A DNA stretch of 36,285 nt from Halomonas faecis (GCF_010993975.1 NZ_JAACZO010000017.1:1-36285); one strand, 5' to 3'; counted from the stretch's first letter, positions 18,331-28,324 are shown. A program made the numbers and translations. Notes: generated by a model from the letters alone, not told the origin.

Positions 18331-19497
18331 ATGAACCTTCACGAGTATCAGAGCAAGCAGCTGTTTGCCGATTACGGTCTGCCGGTGTCCAAGGGTTTCG
18401 CCGTGGACACCCCCGAGGAAGCCGCGGAAGCGTGCAAGAAGATCGGCGGCGACATGTGGGTCGTCAAGGCCCAGGTCCACGCCGGCGGTCGCGGCAAGGC
18501 GGGCGGCGTCAAGCTGATCAAGAGTCCCGAGGAGGCCAAGGCCTTCGCCGAGCAGTGGCTGGGCAAGAACCTGGTGACCTTCCAAACCGACGAGAACGGT
18601 CAGCCGGTCGCCAAGATCTTGGTCGAGAACTGCACCGACATCGCCTCCGAGCTCTATCTCGGTGCCGTGGTCGATCGTGGCACCCGCCGCGTGGTGTTCA
18701 TGGCGTCCACCGAGGGCGGCGTGGAGATCGAGAAGGTCGCCGAGGAAACCCCCGAGAAGATCCTCAAGGCCGAGATCGACCCGCTGGTGGGCGCCCAGCC
18801 CTACCAGGCGCGCGAACTGGCCTTTGCCCTGGGCCTCAAGGGCGAGCAGGTCAAGCAGTTCACCAAGATCTTCCTGGGCCTGTCGCGTCTGTTCCACGAG
18901 AAGGATCTGGCGCTGCTCGAGATCAACCCGCTGGTGATCACCGACGAAGGCAACCTCCACTGCCTCGACGCCAAGGTCAACCTGGACGGCAACGCCCTGT
19001 ATCGCCACCCCGACCTGCAGGCGCTGCGCGACCCCTCCCAAGAGGATTCGCGCGAGGCCGAGGCGGCCGAGTGGGAACTCAACTACGTGGCCCTGGAAGG
19101 CAACATCGGCTGCATGGTCAACGGTGCTGGCTTGGCCATGGGCACCATGGACATCATCAAGCTCAACGGCGGGCAGCCGGCCAACTTCCTCGATGTCGGC
19201 GGCGGGGCTACCAAGGAGCGTGTCGCCGAGGCATTCAAGCTCATCCTCTCCGACGATTCCGTCAAGGCGGTGCTGGTCAACATCTTCGGCGGTATCGTGC
19301 GCTGTGACATGATCGCCGAGGGCATCATCGGGGCCGTCGAGCAGGTCGGCGTCAACGTGCCGGTGGTGGTGCGTCTCGAGGGTAACAACGCCGAGCTGGG
19401 TGCCGAGAAACTGGCCTCCAGCGGACTCAACATCATCGCTGCCAAGAGCCTCACCGATGCGGCTCAGCAGGTCGTCAAGGCAGCGGAGGGCAAGTAA
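18331..19497 (+). CDS. sucC: Succinyl-CoA synthetase beta subunit
   Basis: ATP-grasp subunit of succinate-CoA ligase, which makes ATP or GTP from succinyl-CoA; 388 residues, the same as E. coli SucC. It begins [19 protein letters not shown], as the family does. The segment [15 protein letters not shown] belongs to the nucleotide-binding domain, and the CoA-ligase segment [14 protein letters not shown] lies near the C-terminus. ATG 18331 gives the canonical N-terminus, though the upstream ribosome site is weak. The stop overlaps the sucD start by one base (TAATG), so the two subunits are translationally coupled. Confidence 0.97.
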   Translation: MNLHEYQSKQLFADYGLPVSKGFAVDTPEEAAEACKKIGGDMWVVKAQVHAGGRGKAGGVKLIKSPEEAKAFAEQWLGKNLVTFQTDENGQPVAKILVENCTDIASELYLGAVVDRGTRRVVFMASTEGGVEIEKVAEETPEKILKAEIDPLVGAQPYQARELAFALGLKGEQVKQFTKIFLGLSRLFHEKDLALLEINPLVITDEGNLHCLDAKVNLDGNALYRHPDLQALRDPSQEDSREAEAAEWELNYVALEGNIGCMVNGAGLAMGTMDIIKLNGGQPANFLDVGGGATKERVAEAFKLILSDDSVKAVLVNIFGGIVRCDMIAEGIIGAVEQVGVNVPVVVRLEGNNAELGAEKLASSGLNIIAAKSLTDAAQQVVKAAEGK

Positions 19498-20369
19498 TGA
19501 GCATCCTGATCGACAAGAACACCAAGGTCATCTGCCAAGGCTTCACCGGCGGGCAGGGGACCTTCCACTCCGAACAGGCTCTCGCCTACGGCACTCAGAT
19601 GGTCGGCGGCGTGACCCCGGGCAAGGGCGGCCAGGAGCACCTGGGCCTGCCGGTGTTCAACACCGTCAAGGAGGCTGTCGCCAAGACCGGTGCCGAGGCC
19701 AGCGTCATCTACGTGCCGGCACCGTTTTGCAAAGACTCCATCCTCGAGGCCGCCAATGCCGGCATCAAGCTGATCGTGTGCATCACCGAGGGCATCCCGA
19801 CGCTGGACATGCTCGACGTCAAAGTGAAGTGCGACGAGCTGGGCGTGCGCCTGATCGGCCCCAACTGTCCAGGTGTGATCACTCCGGACGAATGCAAGAT
19901 CGGCATCATGCCCGGCCACATCCACAAGGCGGGCCGGGTCGGCATCGTGTCGCGTTCCGGCACCCTGACCTATGAGGCGGTCAAGCAGACCACCGATCAC
20001 GGCTTCGGCCAGTCCACCTGCGTGGGCATCGGCGGCGACCCGATTCCGGGCTCCACCTTCATCGACATCCTCGCCGAGTTCGAGAAGGACCCGGCGACAG
20101 AGGCGATCGTGATGATCGGTGAAATCGGCGGTACCGCCGAGGAGGAAGCCGCGGCCTTCATCAAGGAGAACGTCTCCAAGCCGGTGGTTTCCTACATCGC
20201 CGGCGTCACCGCGCCTCCCGGCAAGCGCATGGGCCACGCCGGCGCCATCATTGCCGGCGGCAAGGGAACCGCGGACGAGAAGTTCGCTGCCCTGGAAGCC
20301 GCGGGCGTCAAGACCGTTCGTTCCCTCGCCGAGATCGGCGATGCGCTGAAGGCCGTCACCGGCTGGTAA
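19497..20369 (+). CDS. sucD: Succinyl-CoA synthetase alpha subunit
   Basis: CoA-binding, phosphohistidine-carrying partner of SucC; 290 residues. The N-terminal Rossmann-like CoA domain has [19 protein letters not shown]. The specificity loop [10 protein letters not shown] and the phosphohistidine segment [17 protein letters not shown] near the C-terminus are intact. It shares one base with sucC. A strong terminator follows 28 bases after the stop, ending the TCA gene cluster. Confidence 0.97.
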   Translation: MSILIDKNTKVICQGFTGGQGTFHSEQALAYGTQMVGGVTPGKGGQEHLGLPVFNTVKEAVAKTGAEASVIYVPAPFCKDSILEAANAGIKLIVCITEGIPTLDMLDVKVKCDELGVRLIGPNCPGVITPDECKIGIMPGHIHKAGRVGIVSRSGTLTYEAVKQTTDHGFGQSTCVGIGGDPIPGSTFIDILAEFEKDPATEAIVMIGEIGGTAEEEAAAFIKENVSKPVVSYIAGVTAPPGKRMGHAGAIIAGGKGTADEKFAALEAAGVKTVRSLAEIGDALKAVTGW

Positions 20370-20396
20370 GCCTGGCCGCTTCGGGCGTTATCCTTC

Positions 20397-20421
20397 AAGG
20401 GCACCTTCGGGTGCCCTTTTT
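20397..20421 (+). terminator. Rho-independent terminator of the suc operon
   Basis: AAGGGCACC (20397-20405) and GGTGCCCTT (20410-20418) form a 9-bp stem with a TTCG tetraloop, followed by a run of T. This is a textbook intrinsic terminator 28 bases after sucD. Confidence 0.9.
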
Positions 20422-20438
20422 GGTGGACTGCTTACCCC

Positions 20439-22697
20439 TCAGGATGCGGAAGGCGCCGTGCTTTCCACCATGGTGAGGCCAGCCTGCACTCCCTCCAGGT
20501 ACGCCATCAGCGGCATGGGGCGGGCGATGCCGAAGCCTTGCAAACAGTGAACGCCCAACTGCGACAGTGCCTCGACTTGCGCTGGGGTTTCGACGAACTC
20601 GGCAACCACTTTCGCCTTCAGGTAAGCGGCAATGGCGCAGGTGGCACGGACCACTTCGCGATCGAAGCCCGGCGTGGCGATGTGCTGGATGAAGCGGCCG
20701 TCGATCTTCAATTCCTGGACGGGATAGTCCTGGAGATAGGCGAAACTGGCTTGACCGGTGCCGAAGTCGTCGATGGCCAGACAAGCGCCCAGAGCGTGCA
20801 GCGCCCGAACGTTTTCGCGTGCGACCTGAACGTCGTGAATCACCATGGACTCGGTGATCTCCAGGCACAGACGTTCTGCCGGCCAGCCGTAATGCGTCAA
20901 GTACTGACTCAGGGCACCGACCAGCCCTGCGCTGGCCAAGGAGTCACCGGAAAGGTTGATGGCCAGTTCCGTCAGGCGTTCGCCACCCGGATGCGAGCTG
21001 ACCATGGCCAGGGCATTGGACACGACCCAGGCGTCCACGCGCGGCATCAGTCCGAAGTTCTCGGCTATGGGGAGGAAGGCCCCGGCACTCAGCAGCTCAC
21101 CGTTCGGTTGCCGCCAGCGCAAGAGTACCTCGGCACGTGCCTGCTCAGGCTGTTGGCGATCTAGGATGGGCTGAACGAACAACTCGAATCCGCCATCGTG
21201 GACATCTCCCGCCAAGGCATTGCGTAGGCGACCGGCCCAGCGCAGCGTCTCCCGATGCGCCTCGATCAGATGATCCGGAGCGCCATGATGATGATAGAAG
21301 CGCTCGTTCTCCTGTTGTCCTGCTCGTGTGCAGGCCATCAGCAGGATCGACGTCAGATGGCGCGCGTCGGCGTTCTCGACGCGCTCTATCAGTGCCAGGC
21401 GCAATCCCTGGCGGGCACTGGAAAGGCTTCCGCCACGCTCAGAATGCTGAAAGGCCTGGCGCAGCGACTCGATGAGCCCCCCATGCGCCTCGCCATCAGG
21501 CACCAGCAGCGCGAAGAGCCCCGGCTGGAGTCGTGCCCCCAGATCCTGTCGTACCGGCACCGTGGCACGCAGGGTGTCGGCAATGCCGCGCTCCATGGCG
21601 TGAACTTCGTCCAGCCCCGTGAGAGTCGCCAGATCGTCGATGTCCGGTATCTGGATGCCGATGAGTGCATAGCGCTCATCGGCCGACTTGTGAGCCAAGC
21701 GTTGGGTCATGCCCAGGTCATTGTAGAGTCCGGTAAGACCATCGCGACGGCTTGCCTGCTCCAGCCGCTGATTGGCGCGATGGTAGGAGTGCACGGCTTC
21801 GATGGAGAGGAATCCGATCAGCGCCGCCGTGAACAGCACCATCTGGCCCTGCAGCATGGCCTGTTCGTCCAACACGCCAGTGGCATCGGTGAACATCTCG
21901 AGTTGCACCGACGTCCAGGCCAGTACGAACAATGGAACCACCAGCCGTGGCAATCCCACCGGTAGCAAATAGACGGCCAGTATGGGCAGCACCAAGCCGA
22001 GGTAGAGCAGCCAATCGGATAACTCCCTGGGTAGTGCCGGCATTTCCGCTATTGCCACCAGTACGAGGATGGCCAGCAGGCACCAGACCAACAGCGGTCG
22101 CATGGGACGTGACTCTCCGCTAGGTGGCACCCAGGAGCGAATGCCATGGAGCAGCCATTGTCGGGCCAGCGGAGTGAAGAGCAGCACCGAAGTCGCCTCG
22201 GAGAGCCACAGACCGATCGCCAGTTCCGGTTCAGGCAGACCGCTGGCGAACTGCCAGACCCCCAGCAGGGTGAAGAGACTCGCGCTGAGGAGGGCGATGA
22301 TCGGCACACGCAGCAGGCGTCGCGCCTGATCGCGCTCGACGTGCCGCTCCAGCCACCGGGAAAACCCCGCCACGAAGAGCATCAGCAGCAGGAAGGTGCC
22401 CGTGCCCACCACGATGTCCAGAGGCGCATCACCGCGTGCCAGGTTCCAGCTCAGGGCCGCCGCGACGAAATAGGGTACCGGCTTCAGGCCAATGGCCAGT
22501 ACCGTTCCATAAGCCAACGAATTGGCCAACCACAGCGGCGAAATCGGCATGTCGGCGGACATCGCCGGCAGCAAAGCGGTAATGGCCAGCGCTGCCAGCC
22601 ACCAAGTGGCAAAGGCCAGGATGCCCTTCTGCCACCCGGGTCTCGAGAGTGAAGGCTTCCCAGCCGCCCGACATTGTCGTTGGTGACGTTTTCCCAT
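20439..22697 (-). CDS. MASE1-sensor c-di-GMP phosphodiesterase (degenerate GGDEF + EAL)
   Basis: This 752-residue inner-membrane signalling protein has an N-terminal MASE1-like region with about eight hydrophobic segments (20-310). A GGDEF domain (about 325-470) starts normally at RRDGLTGLYNDLGM but has LQPGLFALLVPD where GG(D/E)EF belongs, so it cannot be a working cyclase. The EAL domain (about 490-740) has EVLLRW in place of EALLRW but keeps the glutamate. It also keeps the later acidic and polar ligands: AINLSG, LEITES, AIDDFGTG, ELKIDG, AEFVET and LQGFG. Phosphodiesterase activity is therefore likely, lowering c-di-GMP. ATG 22697 has GGAG 11 bases upstream. The sensed signal is unknown. 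Confidence 0.85.
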   Translation of the reverse strand: MGKRHQRQCRAAGKPSLSRPGWQKGILAFATWWLAALAITALLPAMSADMPISPLWLANSLAYGTVLAIGLKPVPYFVAAALSWNLARGDAPLDIVVGTGTFLLLMLFVAGFSRWLERHVERDQARRLLRVPIIALLSASLFTLLGVWQFASGLPEPELAIGLWLSEATSVLLFTPLARQWLLHGIRSWVPPSGESRPMRPLLVWCLLAILVLVAIAEMPALPRELSDWLLYLGLVLPILAVYLLPVGLPRLVVPLFVLAWTSVQLEMFTDATGVLDEQAMLQGQMVLFTAALIGFLSIEAVHSYHRANQRLEQASRRDGLTGLYNDLGMTQRLAHKSADERYALIGIQIPDIDDLATLTGLDEVHAMERGIADTLRATVPVRQDLGARLQPGLFALLVPDGEAHGGLIESLRQAFQHSERGGSLSSARQGLRLALIERVENADARHLTSILLMACTRAGQQENERFYHHHGAPDHLIEAHRETLRWAGRLRNALAGDVHDGGFELFVQPILDRQQPEQARAEVLLRWRQPNGELLSAGAFLPIAENFGLMPRVDAWVVSNALAMVSSHPGGERLTELAINLSGDSLASAGLVGALSQYLTHYGWPAERLCLEITESMVIHDVQVARENVRALHALGACLAIDDFGTGQASFAYLQDYPVQELKIDGRFIQHIATPGFDREVVRATCAIAAYLKAKVVAEFVETPAQVEALSQLGVHCLQGFGIARPMPLMAYLEGVQAGLTMVESTAPSAS

Positions 22698-23076
22698 CGT
22701 CGTCTACGCTCCCTGACGGGATTGGGGGCATCATGGTGAGCCCCCTCCCGAGCGATGTGTCGTCATGCCATGCCAGCGTTTGACCAAACGGTCTGTACGC
22801 TCCTCATGACGCCTCGCTCAGTCGACTGGTAGCCCTCAGTCTAGCGGATCGTTCTCGGCATGCTTCAACGCGACTGGGGCGGCGACCCAGCGGGAAGCGG
22901 TAGCCTCGGCCCAGTGGAATCCGCCGGGCGGGAAGAGTATGCACCCCGCCTAGCTCAGCTCGCTCAGCGCCCGGGATCAGAAGGCGGGTGCGCAGGCTTG
23001 GTCGTGCGCCAGCCGCAACGAGAGACGGCGACCCTGAGGTCGCCGTTCACTAGTGCTGCCTGGCGTTGCCGGAAGT
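22698..23076. other. Intergenic region between RNase II and EAL genes
   Basis: No gene is supported. Apart from the RNase II terminator hairpin at 23025-23046 and the presumed promoter of the downstream minus-strand EAL gene, nothing definite is seen. Confidence 0.5.
23025..23046 (-). terminator. Hairpin downstream of RNase II gene
   Basis: ACGGCGACC (23025-23033) and GGTCGCCGT (23038-23046) form a perfect 9-bp stem with a four-base loop, 31 bases after the stop on the minus strand. The following CTCTCGTTG is only moderately U-rich. Confidence 0.5.
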
Positions 23077-25017
23077 TCAGTCGGCGGGGCGGGCCACCAG
23101 GGAGCGGGTTTCTTCCCGAGCCTCGACCAGCGCTACGCGGATATGGTCGCCCAGCTTGTAGCGCTCTTCGCTCTCCACCTGGATGCGACCTTCTTTGTCA
23201 TCGATGGCGACCTTGTTACGGTCGCTGTGCAGCGTCGGGGCGGGCACGAAGGCGGTGGCGCCGTTGGCGGTGAGGCGCACGCGCATGCCCCCGCGGTTAA
23301 TCTGGATGACTTCGGCGTCGAAGGTCTCCTGAGCCTTGGCGGCGGGGGTCAGATAGCGCACGTAGAGCCAATCCTTGACGTCGCGCTCGGCCATGCGGTT
23401 GAGGCGGCGTCGTTCGGTGAGCTGCTCGGTGAGCTCGAGGCTCGCCTCGGCCGGCGCCTGCTCGCCCTTGAGGACGCGCTTGATCAGGCGATGGTTGACC
23501 ATGTCGCCGTACTTGCGAATCGGCGAGGTCCAGGTGGCGTAGGCGGGCAGCCCCAGGCCGAAGTGGGGGCCGGGCTTGGCCGACATGCTGGTGAAGCCCT
23601 GGAAGCGACGCAGGCGGGCGTCGAGCCAGGCGTCTTCGCGCCCCTCGAGTTCGCGCTTGAGCTCCTTGTAGCGTGCTAGTTCGGTCAGCGCCTCGGGCCC
23701 CACTGCAATGTCCTGGGCAGTGAGGAACTCGTGGGCGGCCTCGGCCTTTTCCGGCTCGAAGGCACGGTGCACATTGAAGATGCCGTGGCCCACGTGCTCC
23801 GCCAGCAGGTCGGCGCAGCAGGCGTTGGCGGCGATCATCGACTCTTCGATCATGCGATTGGCGATGCGCCGCTCTTCGGTGCGGATGCCGAGCACGTTGC
23901 CGGCCTCGTCCAGGTCGAAGACGAAGTCGGGGCGGTCCTTGAACACCAAGGCGTGCTCGGCACGCCAGGCGGCTCGTGCTTCGGTGAGGTCGCGCAGGGC
24001 CTGGAGCTGGCTGCCGATCGCCTCGGCCAGAGCCCAGTCGCCCTGGCCATCGAGCCAGTCGGAGACGCGGTCGTAGGCCAACTTGGCATGGGACTTCGCC
24101 GTGGCGGCGAAGAAGCGGTAGTCGCCCAGGCTGCCGTCGGCGTGGACGGTGAGCGTGCAGGCCAGCACCGGGCGCTCCTGGCCTTCCCACAGCGAGCAGA
24201 GGTCGTCGGCCAATGGCTCGGGCAGCATGGTGACGTTCTGGCCCGGCAGGTAGACGGTGAAGGCGCGGGTGCGCGCCTCGAGATCCGCCGCATGGCCCTC
24301 TTCGACGTAGGCGGTGGGATCGGCGATGGCCACCGTGAGATCCCAGCCGCCGGCCTCCCGAGCAACGATGCGCAGGGCATCGTCCATGTCGCGGGTCTTC
24401 TCGCTGTCGATGGTGAAGAAGGGCTCGTCGGTGAGGTTCTCGCGTTCGAGCCCTTCGTCACGCAGCGGCCAGTCGCTGCCGGGGTCCGGGCACTCCTGCT
24501 CCAGGGCGTGACGGGCCAGGGTCACGCGCCACGGCACCGCCGGGTCGTCGGCCTTGGCCACCAGCTCGTCGATCTGGGCGAAGAAGCCGCGGTCGTCGGC
24601 CTTGAGCGGGTGACGCACCAGGCGTGCCACTACCCAATCGGCGTCGCCGATGGTGGACTCGTCGAGGCTGCGCTTGATGCGGGCCTTGAGCGAATTCCTG
24701 ATGGAGGGATGATCGGGCATCACGGCCAGGCGACCCTCGCGCTTCTGCACCCGGGCGATGAAGCGATCGAGCCCCTGCTCGATCAGCGTGTCGGGCTCGA
24801 CGCTTTTCTTGTCGCCCTCCTCGTGAAGCACCGCCTCGACGCGATCACCGTGCAGTACCTGCTTCATGGCGGGGGGCGGCACGAAATAGGAATTGCCGTC
24901 GTCGGTTTCGAGGAAGCCGAAGCCCTTTTCGGTAGCCTTGATCACACCCTCGACGCGAGGGGTGGTGGAGCGGATCTGTTGCTTGAGCTGAGCAAGCAGG
25001 GAGTTGTTCTGCAGCAT
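23077..25017 (-). CDS. rnb: Exoribonuclease II
   Basis: Processive 3'-to-5' exonuclease of single-stranded RNA, taking part in mRNA decay; 646 residues against 644 in E. coli. The N-terminus MLQNNSLLAQLKQQI followed by TPRVEGVIKATEKGFGFLE closely follows E. coli Rnb and forms the cold-shock domains. The catalytic domain keeps the metal-binding aspartates in DSEKTRDMDDAL, and the C-terminus is an S1 RNA-binding domain (FDAEVIQINRGGMRVRL onward). ATG 25017 was chosen by this similarity; longer in-frame sequence upstream is not family-like. The ribosome site is weak. It is divergent from the HAD-hydrolase gene. Confidence 0.93.
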   Translation of the reverse strand: MLQNNSLLAQLKQQIRSTTPRVEGVIKATEKGFGFLETDDGNSYFVPPPAMKQVLHGDRVEAVLHEEGDKKSVEPDTLIEQGLDRFIARVQKREGRLAVMPDHPSIRNSLKARIKRSLDESTIGDADWVVARLVRHPLKADDRGFFAQIDELVAKADDPAVPWRVTLARHALEQECPDPGSDWPLRDEGLERENLTDEPFFTIDSEKTRDMDDALRIVAREAGGWDLTVAIADPTAYVEEGHAADLEARTRAFTVYLPGQNVTMLPEPLADDLCSLWEGQERPVLACTLTVHADGSLGDYRFFAATAKSHAKLAYDRVSDWLDGQGDWALAEAIGSQLQALRDLTEARAAWRAEHALVFKDRPDFVFDLDEAGNVLGIRTEERRIANRMIEESMIAANACCADLLAEHVGHGIFNVHRAFEPEKAEAAHEFLTAQDIAVGPEALTELARYKELKRELEGREDAWLDARLRRFQGFTSMSAKPGPHFGLGLPAYATWTSPIRKYGDMVNHRLIKRVLKGEQAPAEASLELTEQLTERRRLNRMAERDVKDWLYVRYLTPAAKAQETFDAEVIQINRGGMRVRLTANGATAFVPAPTLHSDRNKVAIDDKEGRIQVESEERYKLGDHIRVALVEAREETRSLVARPAD

Positions 25018-25201
25018 GATCACGAACGTCTGGCGGGAGTCAGGGGCCACTATACGGATTCCCCACCGCGGGGCCAAACGTCTTGCTGCGTTGCACGAGG
25101 AATCAATAAGTTGCCGGCTTTCCGCGGCAGGGCTTCCAGCGGGGGCCGGGATCGTATCGGCTGAATCGGTTAAGCTTGGCGCCAAGTCAACGGAGAGCGC
25201 C

Positions 25202-26005
25202 ATGACCCCGACCCCTCATCTGATCGTTTCCGACCTCGACGGAACCCTGCTCGATGCCGGCCACGACCTGACATCCGGAACCGTCGCTACCCTGCGTGCC
25301 CTGGCGGCTCAGGGCCACCATATCGCCTTCGCCTCCGGGCGTCATTTTCGCGACATGCTGGCCTTCCGGGAGCGTCTCGGCGTGCCGGTACATCTGATCA
25401 GCACTAACGGGGCGTATCTGCACGCTCCCGATGATCGGCTGCTGGCGGCGCGTCATCTCGATCCTGCCATCGCCCGGCAACTGATTGCCCTTGAGCGTCA
25501 CGCCACGGTACGCCTCAATCTCTACCGCGACGATGACTGGTTGATCGACGCCGAGGCCCCGGAACTGCTGGCCCTGCATGCGCATACCGGCTTCGGCTAC
25601 CGGGTCGCCAGCCCTCACGAGCTCGATGGAGTAGGCGTGGGCAAGGTGCTCTATATCGGCGAGCCGTCGCGGGTAGCGGAGCTGGAAGCGCAGATCCGTG
25701 AGCGCCACGGCGGTGCACTGCACGTCACCTATTCCATGACCAATTCCCTGGAGGTGATGGCCGGCGGAACCAACAAGGGCACGGCCCTGACATCGCTGCT
25801 CGAGCGGCTGGGGATCGGTCGCGAACGCTGCCTGGCCTTCGGCGACAACCTCAACGATACCGAAATGCTGCATCTCGCCGGCGAGGCGCATGTGATGGCC
25901 AATGCCCATCCCGAGCTGACGGATCGCGTGCCCGGGGCAAGGCGCATCGGCCACCACGCCGAACAAGCGGTGGCGGCCAGGTTGCGTGAGCGCTTTGGCG
26001 TGTGA
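25202..26005 (+). CDS. Cof-type HAD-IIB phosphatase
   Basis: A 267-residue cytoplasmic phosphatase of the haloacid dehalogenase superfamily, Cof/YidA branch, which dephosphorylates sugar phosphates and similar metabolites. Motif I is DLDGTLL (nucleophile and acid aspartates), motif II lies in FASGRH, motif III is the lysine in GGTNKGTAL, and motif IV is FGDNLNDTEML. A large type IIB cap sits between motifs II and III. ATG 25202 has GGAG upstream. The substrate cannot be assigned. It lies upstream of the response-regulator gene on the same strand with about 130 bases between. Confidence 0.85.
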   Translation: MTPTPHLIVSDLDGTLLDAGHDLTSGTVATLRALAAQGHHIAFASGRHFRDMLAFRERLGVPVHLISTNGAYLHAPDDRLLAARHLDPAIARQLIALERHATVRLNLYRDDDWLIDAEAPELLALHAHTGFGYRVASPHELDGVGVGKVLYIGEPSRVAELEAQIRERHGGALHVTYSMTNSLEVMAGGTNKGTALTSLLERLGIGRERCLAFGDNLNDTEMLHLAGEAHVMANAHPELTDRVPGARRIGHHAEQAVAARLRERFGV

Positions 26006-26092
26006 AACCGGGCGATTCGCTACCACCTTGGTCGCAAACGACTTGCCGCTGTCCCGGTCCGGGCTCATCATCGGTTTCCCGCAGCGATAACG

Positions 26093-26124
26093 CGCTACGC
26101 GCGGTGCCGACATCGTGCGTAGCG
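26093..26124 (+). promoter_or_regulatory. Inverted repeat just before the response-regulator gene
   Basis: CGCTACGC (26093-26100) and GCGTAGCG (26117-26124) are exact reverse complements 16 bases apart, ending 11 bases before the chosen start. It could be an operator or an mRNA hairpin next to the ribosome site. Confidence 0.3.
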
Positions 26125-26135
26125 ACAGGGCGATG

Positions 26136-26858
26136 ATGACAACCACTCCCGCTACCCTGATCGTCGTCGATGACGATCCCGAGATACGCGAGCTGCTGGC
26201 CGACTATCTCGGCCGCCATGGCTATCGCGCCCTGGTCGCCGAGGATGCCGAAGCGCTGCACCGGCTGCTCGCCACCGAGCCCCCCGACCTGCTGATCGTC
26301 GACATCATGCTGCCGGGCGATGACGGCTTCACCATTTGCCGCAAGGTGCGCCGCGACAGCGAGGTGCCGATCATCATGCTCACCGCCAGCGCCGACGATA
26401 CCGACCGCATCCTAGGGCTGGAACTGGGGGCCGACGACTATCTGGGCAAGCCCTTCAATCCCCGCGAGCTGCTGGCTCGGATCAAGGCGGTGTTGCGCCG
26501 CACCCATAGCGCCCCTGGCGAGACGCCGGCCGAAGCCCGTCTGGTGGCGTTCGGTGACTGGCGCCTCGACCGCATGACCCGCGAGCTGATCGATGCTGAG
26601 GGGGTGCGTCTGCCGCTTTCAGGCGCCGATTTCCAACTGCTCCAGGTCTTTCTCGAACATCCCGAGCAGGTGCTCACGCGCGAGGCCCTCTATGAACGGA
26701 CCCGCGGCCGCTCGGCGCCTCCGCTGGATCGCTCCATCGACGTGCATGTCTGTCGGCTTCGCCAGCGTCTGGGGGAGGAGTCCCAGCATCATCAGTTGAT
26801 TCGCACCGTACGTGGGGTGGGCTATGTCTTCACCGCCCGGGTCGATGCGGTGACGTGA
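26136..26858 (+). CDS. OmpR-family response regulator
   Basis: A 240-residue transcription regulator with an N-terminal receiver domain (acidic pocket VVDDD at 10-14, phosphorylation site D56 in LIVDIMLPG, switch lysine in YLGKPF). The C-terminal OmpR/PhoB winged-helix domain has SIDVHVCRLRQRLGE and IRTVRGVGYVF. The ATG at 26136 was chosen because AGGG lies five bases upstream; ATG 26133 and GTG 26115 are alternatives. The stop overlaps the kinase start (TGATG). The receiver and partner resemble the RstA/OmpR group. Targets are unknown, but the adjacent exporter locus is a candidate. Confidence 0.92.
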   Translation: MTTTPATLIVVDDDPEIRELLADYLGRHGYRALVAEDAEALHRLLATEPPDLLIVDIMLPGDDGFTICRKVRRDSEVPIIMLTASADDTDRILGLELGADDYLGKPFNPRELLARIKAVLRRTHSAPGETPAEARLVAFGDWRLDRMTRELIDAEGVRLPLSGADFQLLQVFLEHPEQVLTREALYERTRGRSAPPLDRSIDVHVCRLRQRLGEESQHHQLIRTVRGVGYVFTARVDAVT

Positions 26859-28324
26859 TGAAAACGCGTTGGCTGAGGTGGCGCCGAGGCGCGGCTCGAC
26901 ATCTGCCGCGCACCCTGCGCGGCCGCTTCGTGTTGATCATGCTCGTCGGCGTGCTCACCGCCCAGCTCGCCAGCTATGCCATCTGGTCCTCCCAGGTACG
27001 CTCGAGCCAACTCGAGCAGCTCGACGAGTTGTCACGCAACGTGGCCTACAGCGTGGCCTCGACCATGCATTTCTTCCGCTCGCTGCCCTTCGAATATCGC
27101 CATATCGTGCTCGACCAGCTGCGCAATATGGGCGGCACGCGTTTCTTCGTCAGCGTCAACGAACGTCGCATTCCAGTCGAGGACATGGGTGACGGTCCCG
27201 AGAAGCGGCTGGTGGTCGACAACTTCCGCGAGATTCTGACCGACGAGCTCAATATCGACGACGTCCTGGTGGAGTTCTCGCGCCCCGAGACGCTGCGCGT
27301 GTACAACAACGAGGTGCTGCTGCACGACCTGCCGCCGCGCTGGGGCCAGCACAGCCTGCTGATGGAGCCGCTCTCGCCGCCGATCCTGGTGGTGCAGATG
27401 GAGCTCGCTCCCGATACCTGGCTCTATGTGGCGACGCTATTGCCGGTGCCCGAGCTGCTCGCCGACAACCGCTGGATCTCGGGCGAGCGACTGCTGGCGG
27501 CCTTCATGGTACTGCTCAGCGTGCTCGGGCTGTCCTTGCTCGGCATCCGCAGCGTCACTCGGCCCTTGGGCCGGCTGGCCAGGGCGGCACGGCAGCTCGG
27601 CGACGATCTCGATGCCCCACCGCTGCGCGAGACGGGGCCGCGTGAGGTCGCTGCCACCGCGGCGGCCTTCAACCGCATGCAGGAGCGCATACGCGACCAG
27701 GTGGAAGAGCGTGAGCGCCTCTTCTCGGCCATCTCGCACGACTTGAAGACGCCCATCACGCGCCTGCGCCTGCGCGCCGAGATGCTCGATGACCCTCGGC
27801 AGCGGGAGCGATTCTGTGCCTCGCTCGATGAGCTCGACCTGCTGGTCAAGGGCGCGCTGGCTTCGGTCAAGGGACTCGACCTGCACGAGCCGGTTGAAGA
27901 GGTCGACCCGCGAGCGGTACTGGACGAGCTGGCCGAAGAACTCGCGCTTCAGAAGGGAGAGGTGACGATCACCGGGCACGCCGCTCCGCTGCCCGTCAAG
28001 CCGCTGGCGTTCAAGCGCTGCCTGGCGAACCTGCTGGAGAATGCCGTGTTCTACGGCCGCCGTGCCGAGGTGACGCTCGACGATGGCCCCGAGCGGTTGA
28101 CGATCGTCATTCGCGATCATGGCCCGGGCATTCCCTCGGGGGAGCGCGAGCGGGTCTTCTCGCCCTTCGTGCGTCTCGAGCCCTCGCGCAGCCGGCATAC
28201 CGGTGGCAGCGGCCTGGGGCTCGGCATCGCCCGCCACATCGCGCGCGCCATGGGCGGCGACATCGCGCTCGCCAACCATCCCCAGGGCGGGTTGGTGGCG
28301 ACCCTCGATTTTCCGCGTTCCTGA
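26858..28324 (+). CDS. EnvZ/RstB-like sensor histidine kinase
   Basis: An inner-membrane kinase of 488 residues that phosphorylates the overlapping response regulator. It has a first membrane segment (about 24-43), a periplasmic sensor domain (about 45-208), a second membrane segment (about 212-231), HAMP (about 232-285), the H-box SAISHDLKTPITR with the phospho-accepting histidine at about 294, then N-box NLLENAVFYG, G1 DHGPGIP, F-box VFSPFVRLE and G2 GGSGLGLG. The H-box context with a proline-threonine phosphatase-type sequence is EnvZ-like. The stimulus is unknown. It converges with the exporter operon, ending 89 bases from it. Confidence 0.93.
   Translation: MKTRWLRWRRGAARHLPRTLRGRFVLIMLVGVLTAQLASYAIWSSQVRSSQLEQLDELSRNVAYSVASTMHFFRSLPFEYRHIVLDQLRNMGGTRFFVSVNERRIPVEDMGDGPEKRLVVDNFREILTDELNIDDVLVEFSRPETLRVYNNEVLLHDLPPRWGQHSLLMEPLSPPILVVQMELAPDTWLYVATLLPVPELLADNRWISGERLLAAFMVLLSVLGLSLLGIRSVTRPLGRLARAARQLGDDLDAPPLRETGPREVAATAAAFNRMQERIRDQVEERERLFSAISHDLKTPITRLRLRAEMLDDPRQRERFCASLDELDLLVKGALASVKGLDLHEPVEEVDPRAVLDELAEELALQKGEVTITGHAAPLPVKPLAFKRCLANLLENAVFYGRRAEVTLDDGPERLTIVIRDHGPGIPSGERERVFSPFVRLEPSRSRHTGGSGLGLGIARHIARAMGGDIALANHPQGGLVATLDFPRS

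Noticed and set aside
23731..25164. Plus-strand open frame of about 480 codons opposite rnb
   Set aside because: Antisense to a clearly identified RNase II; composition is that of a mirror frame.
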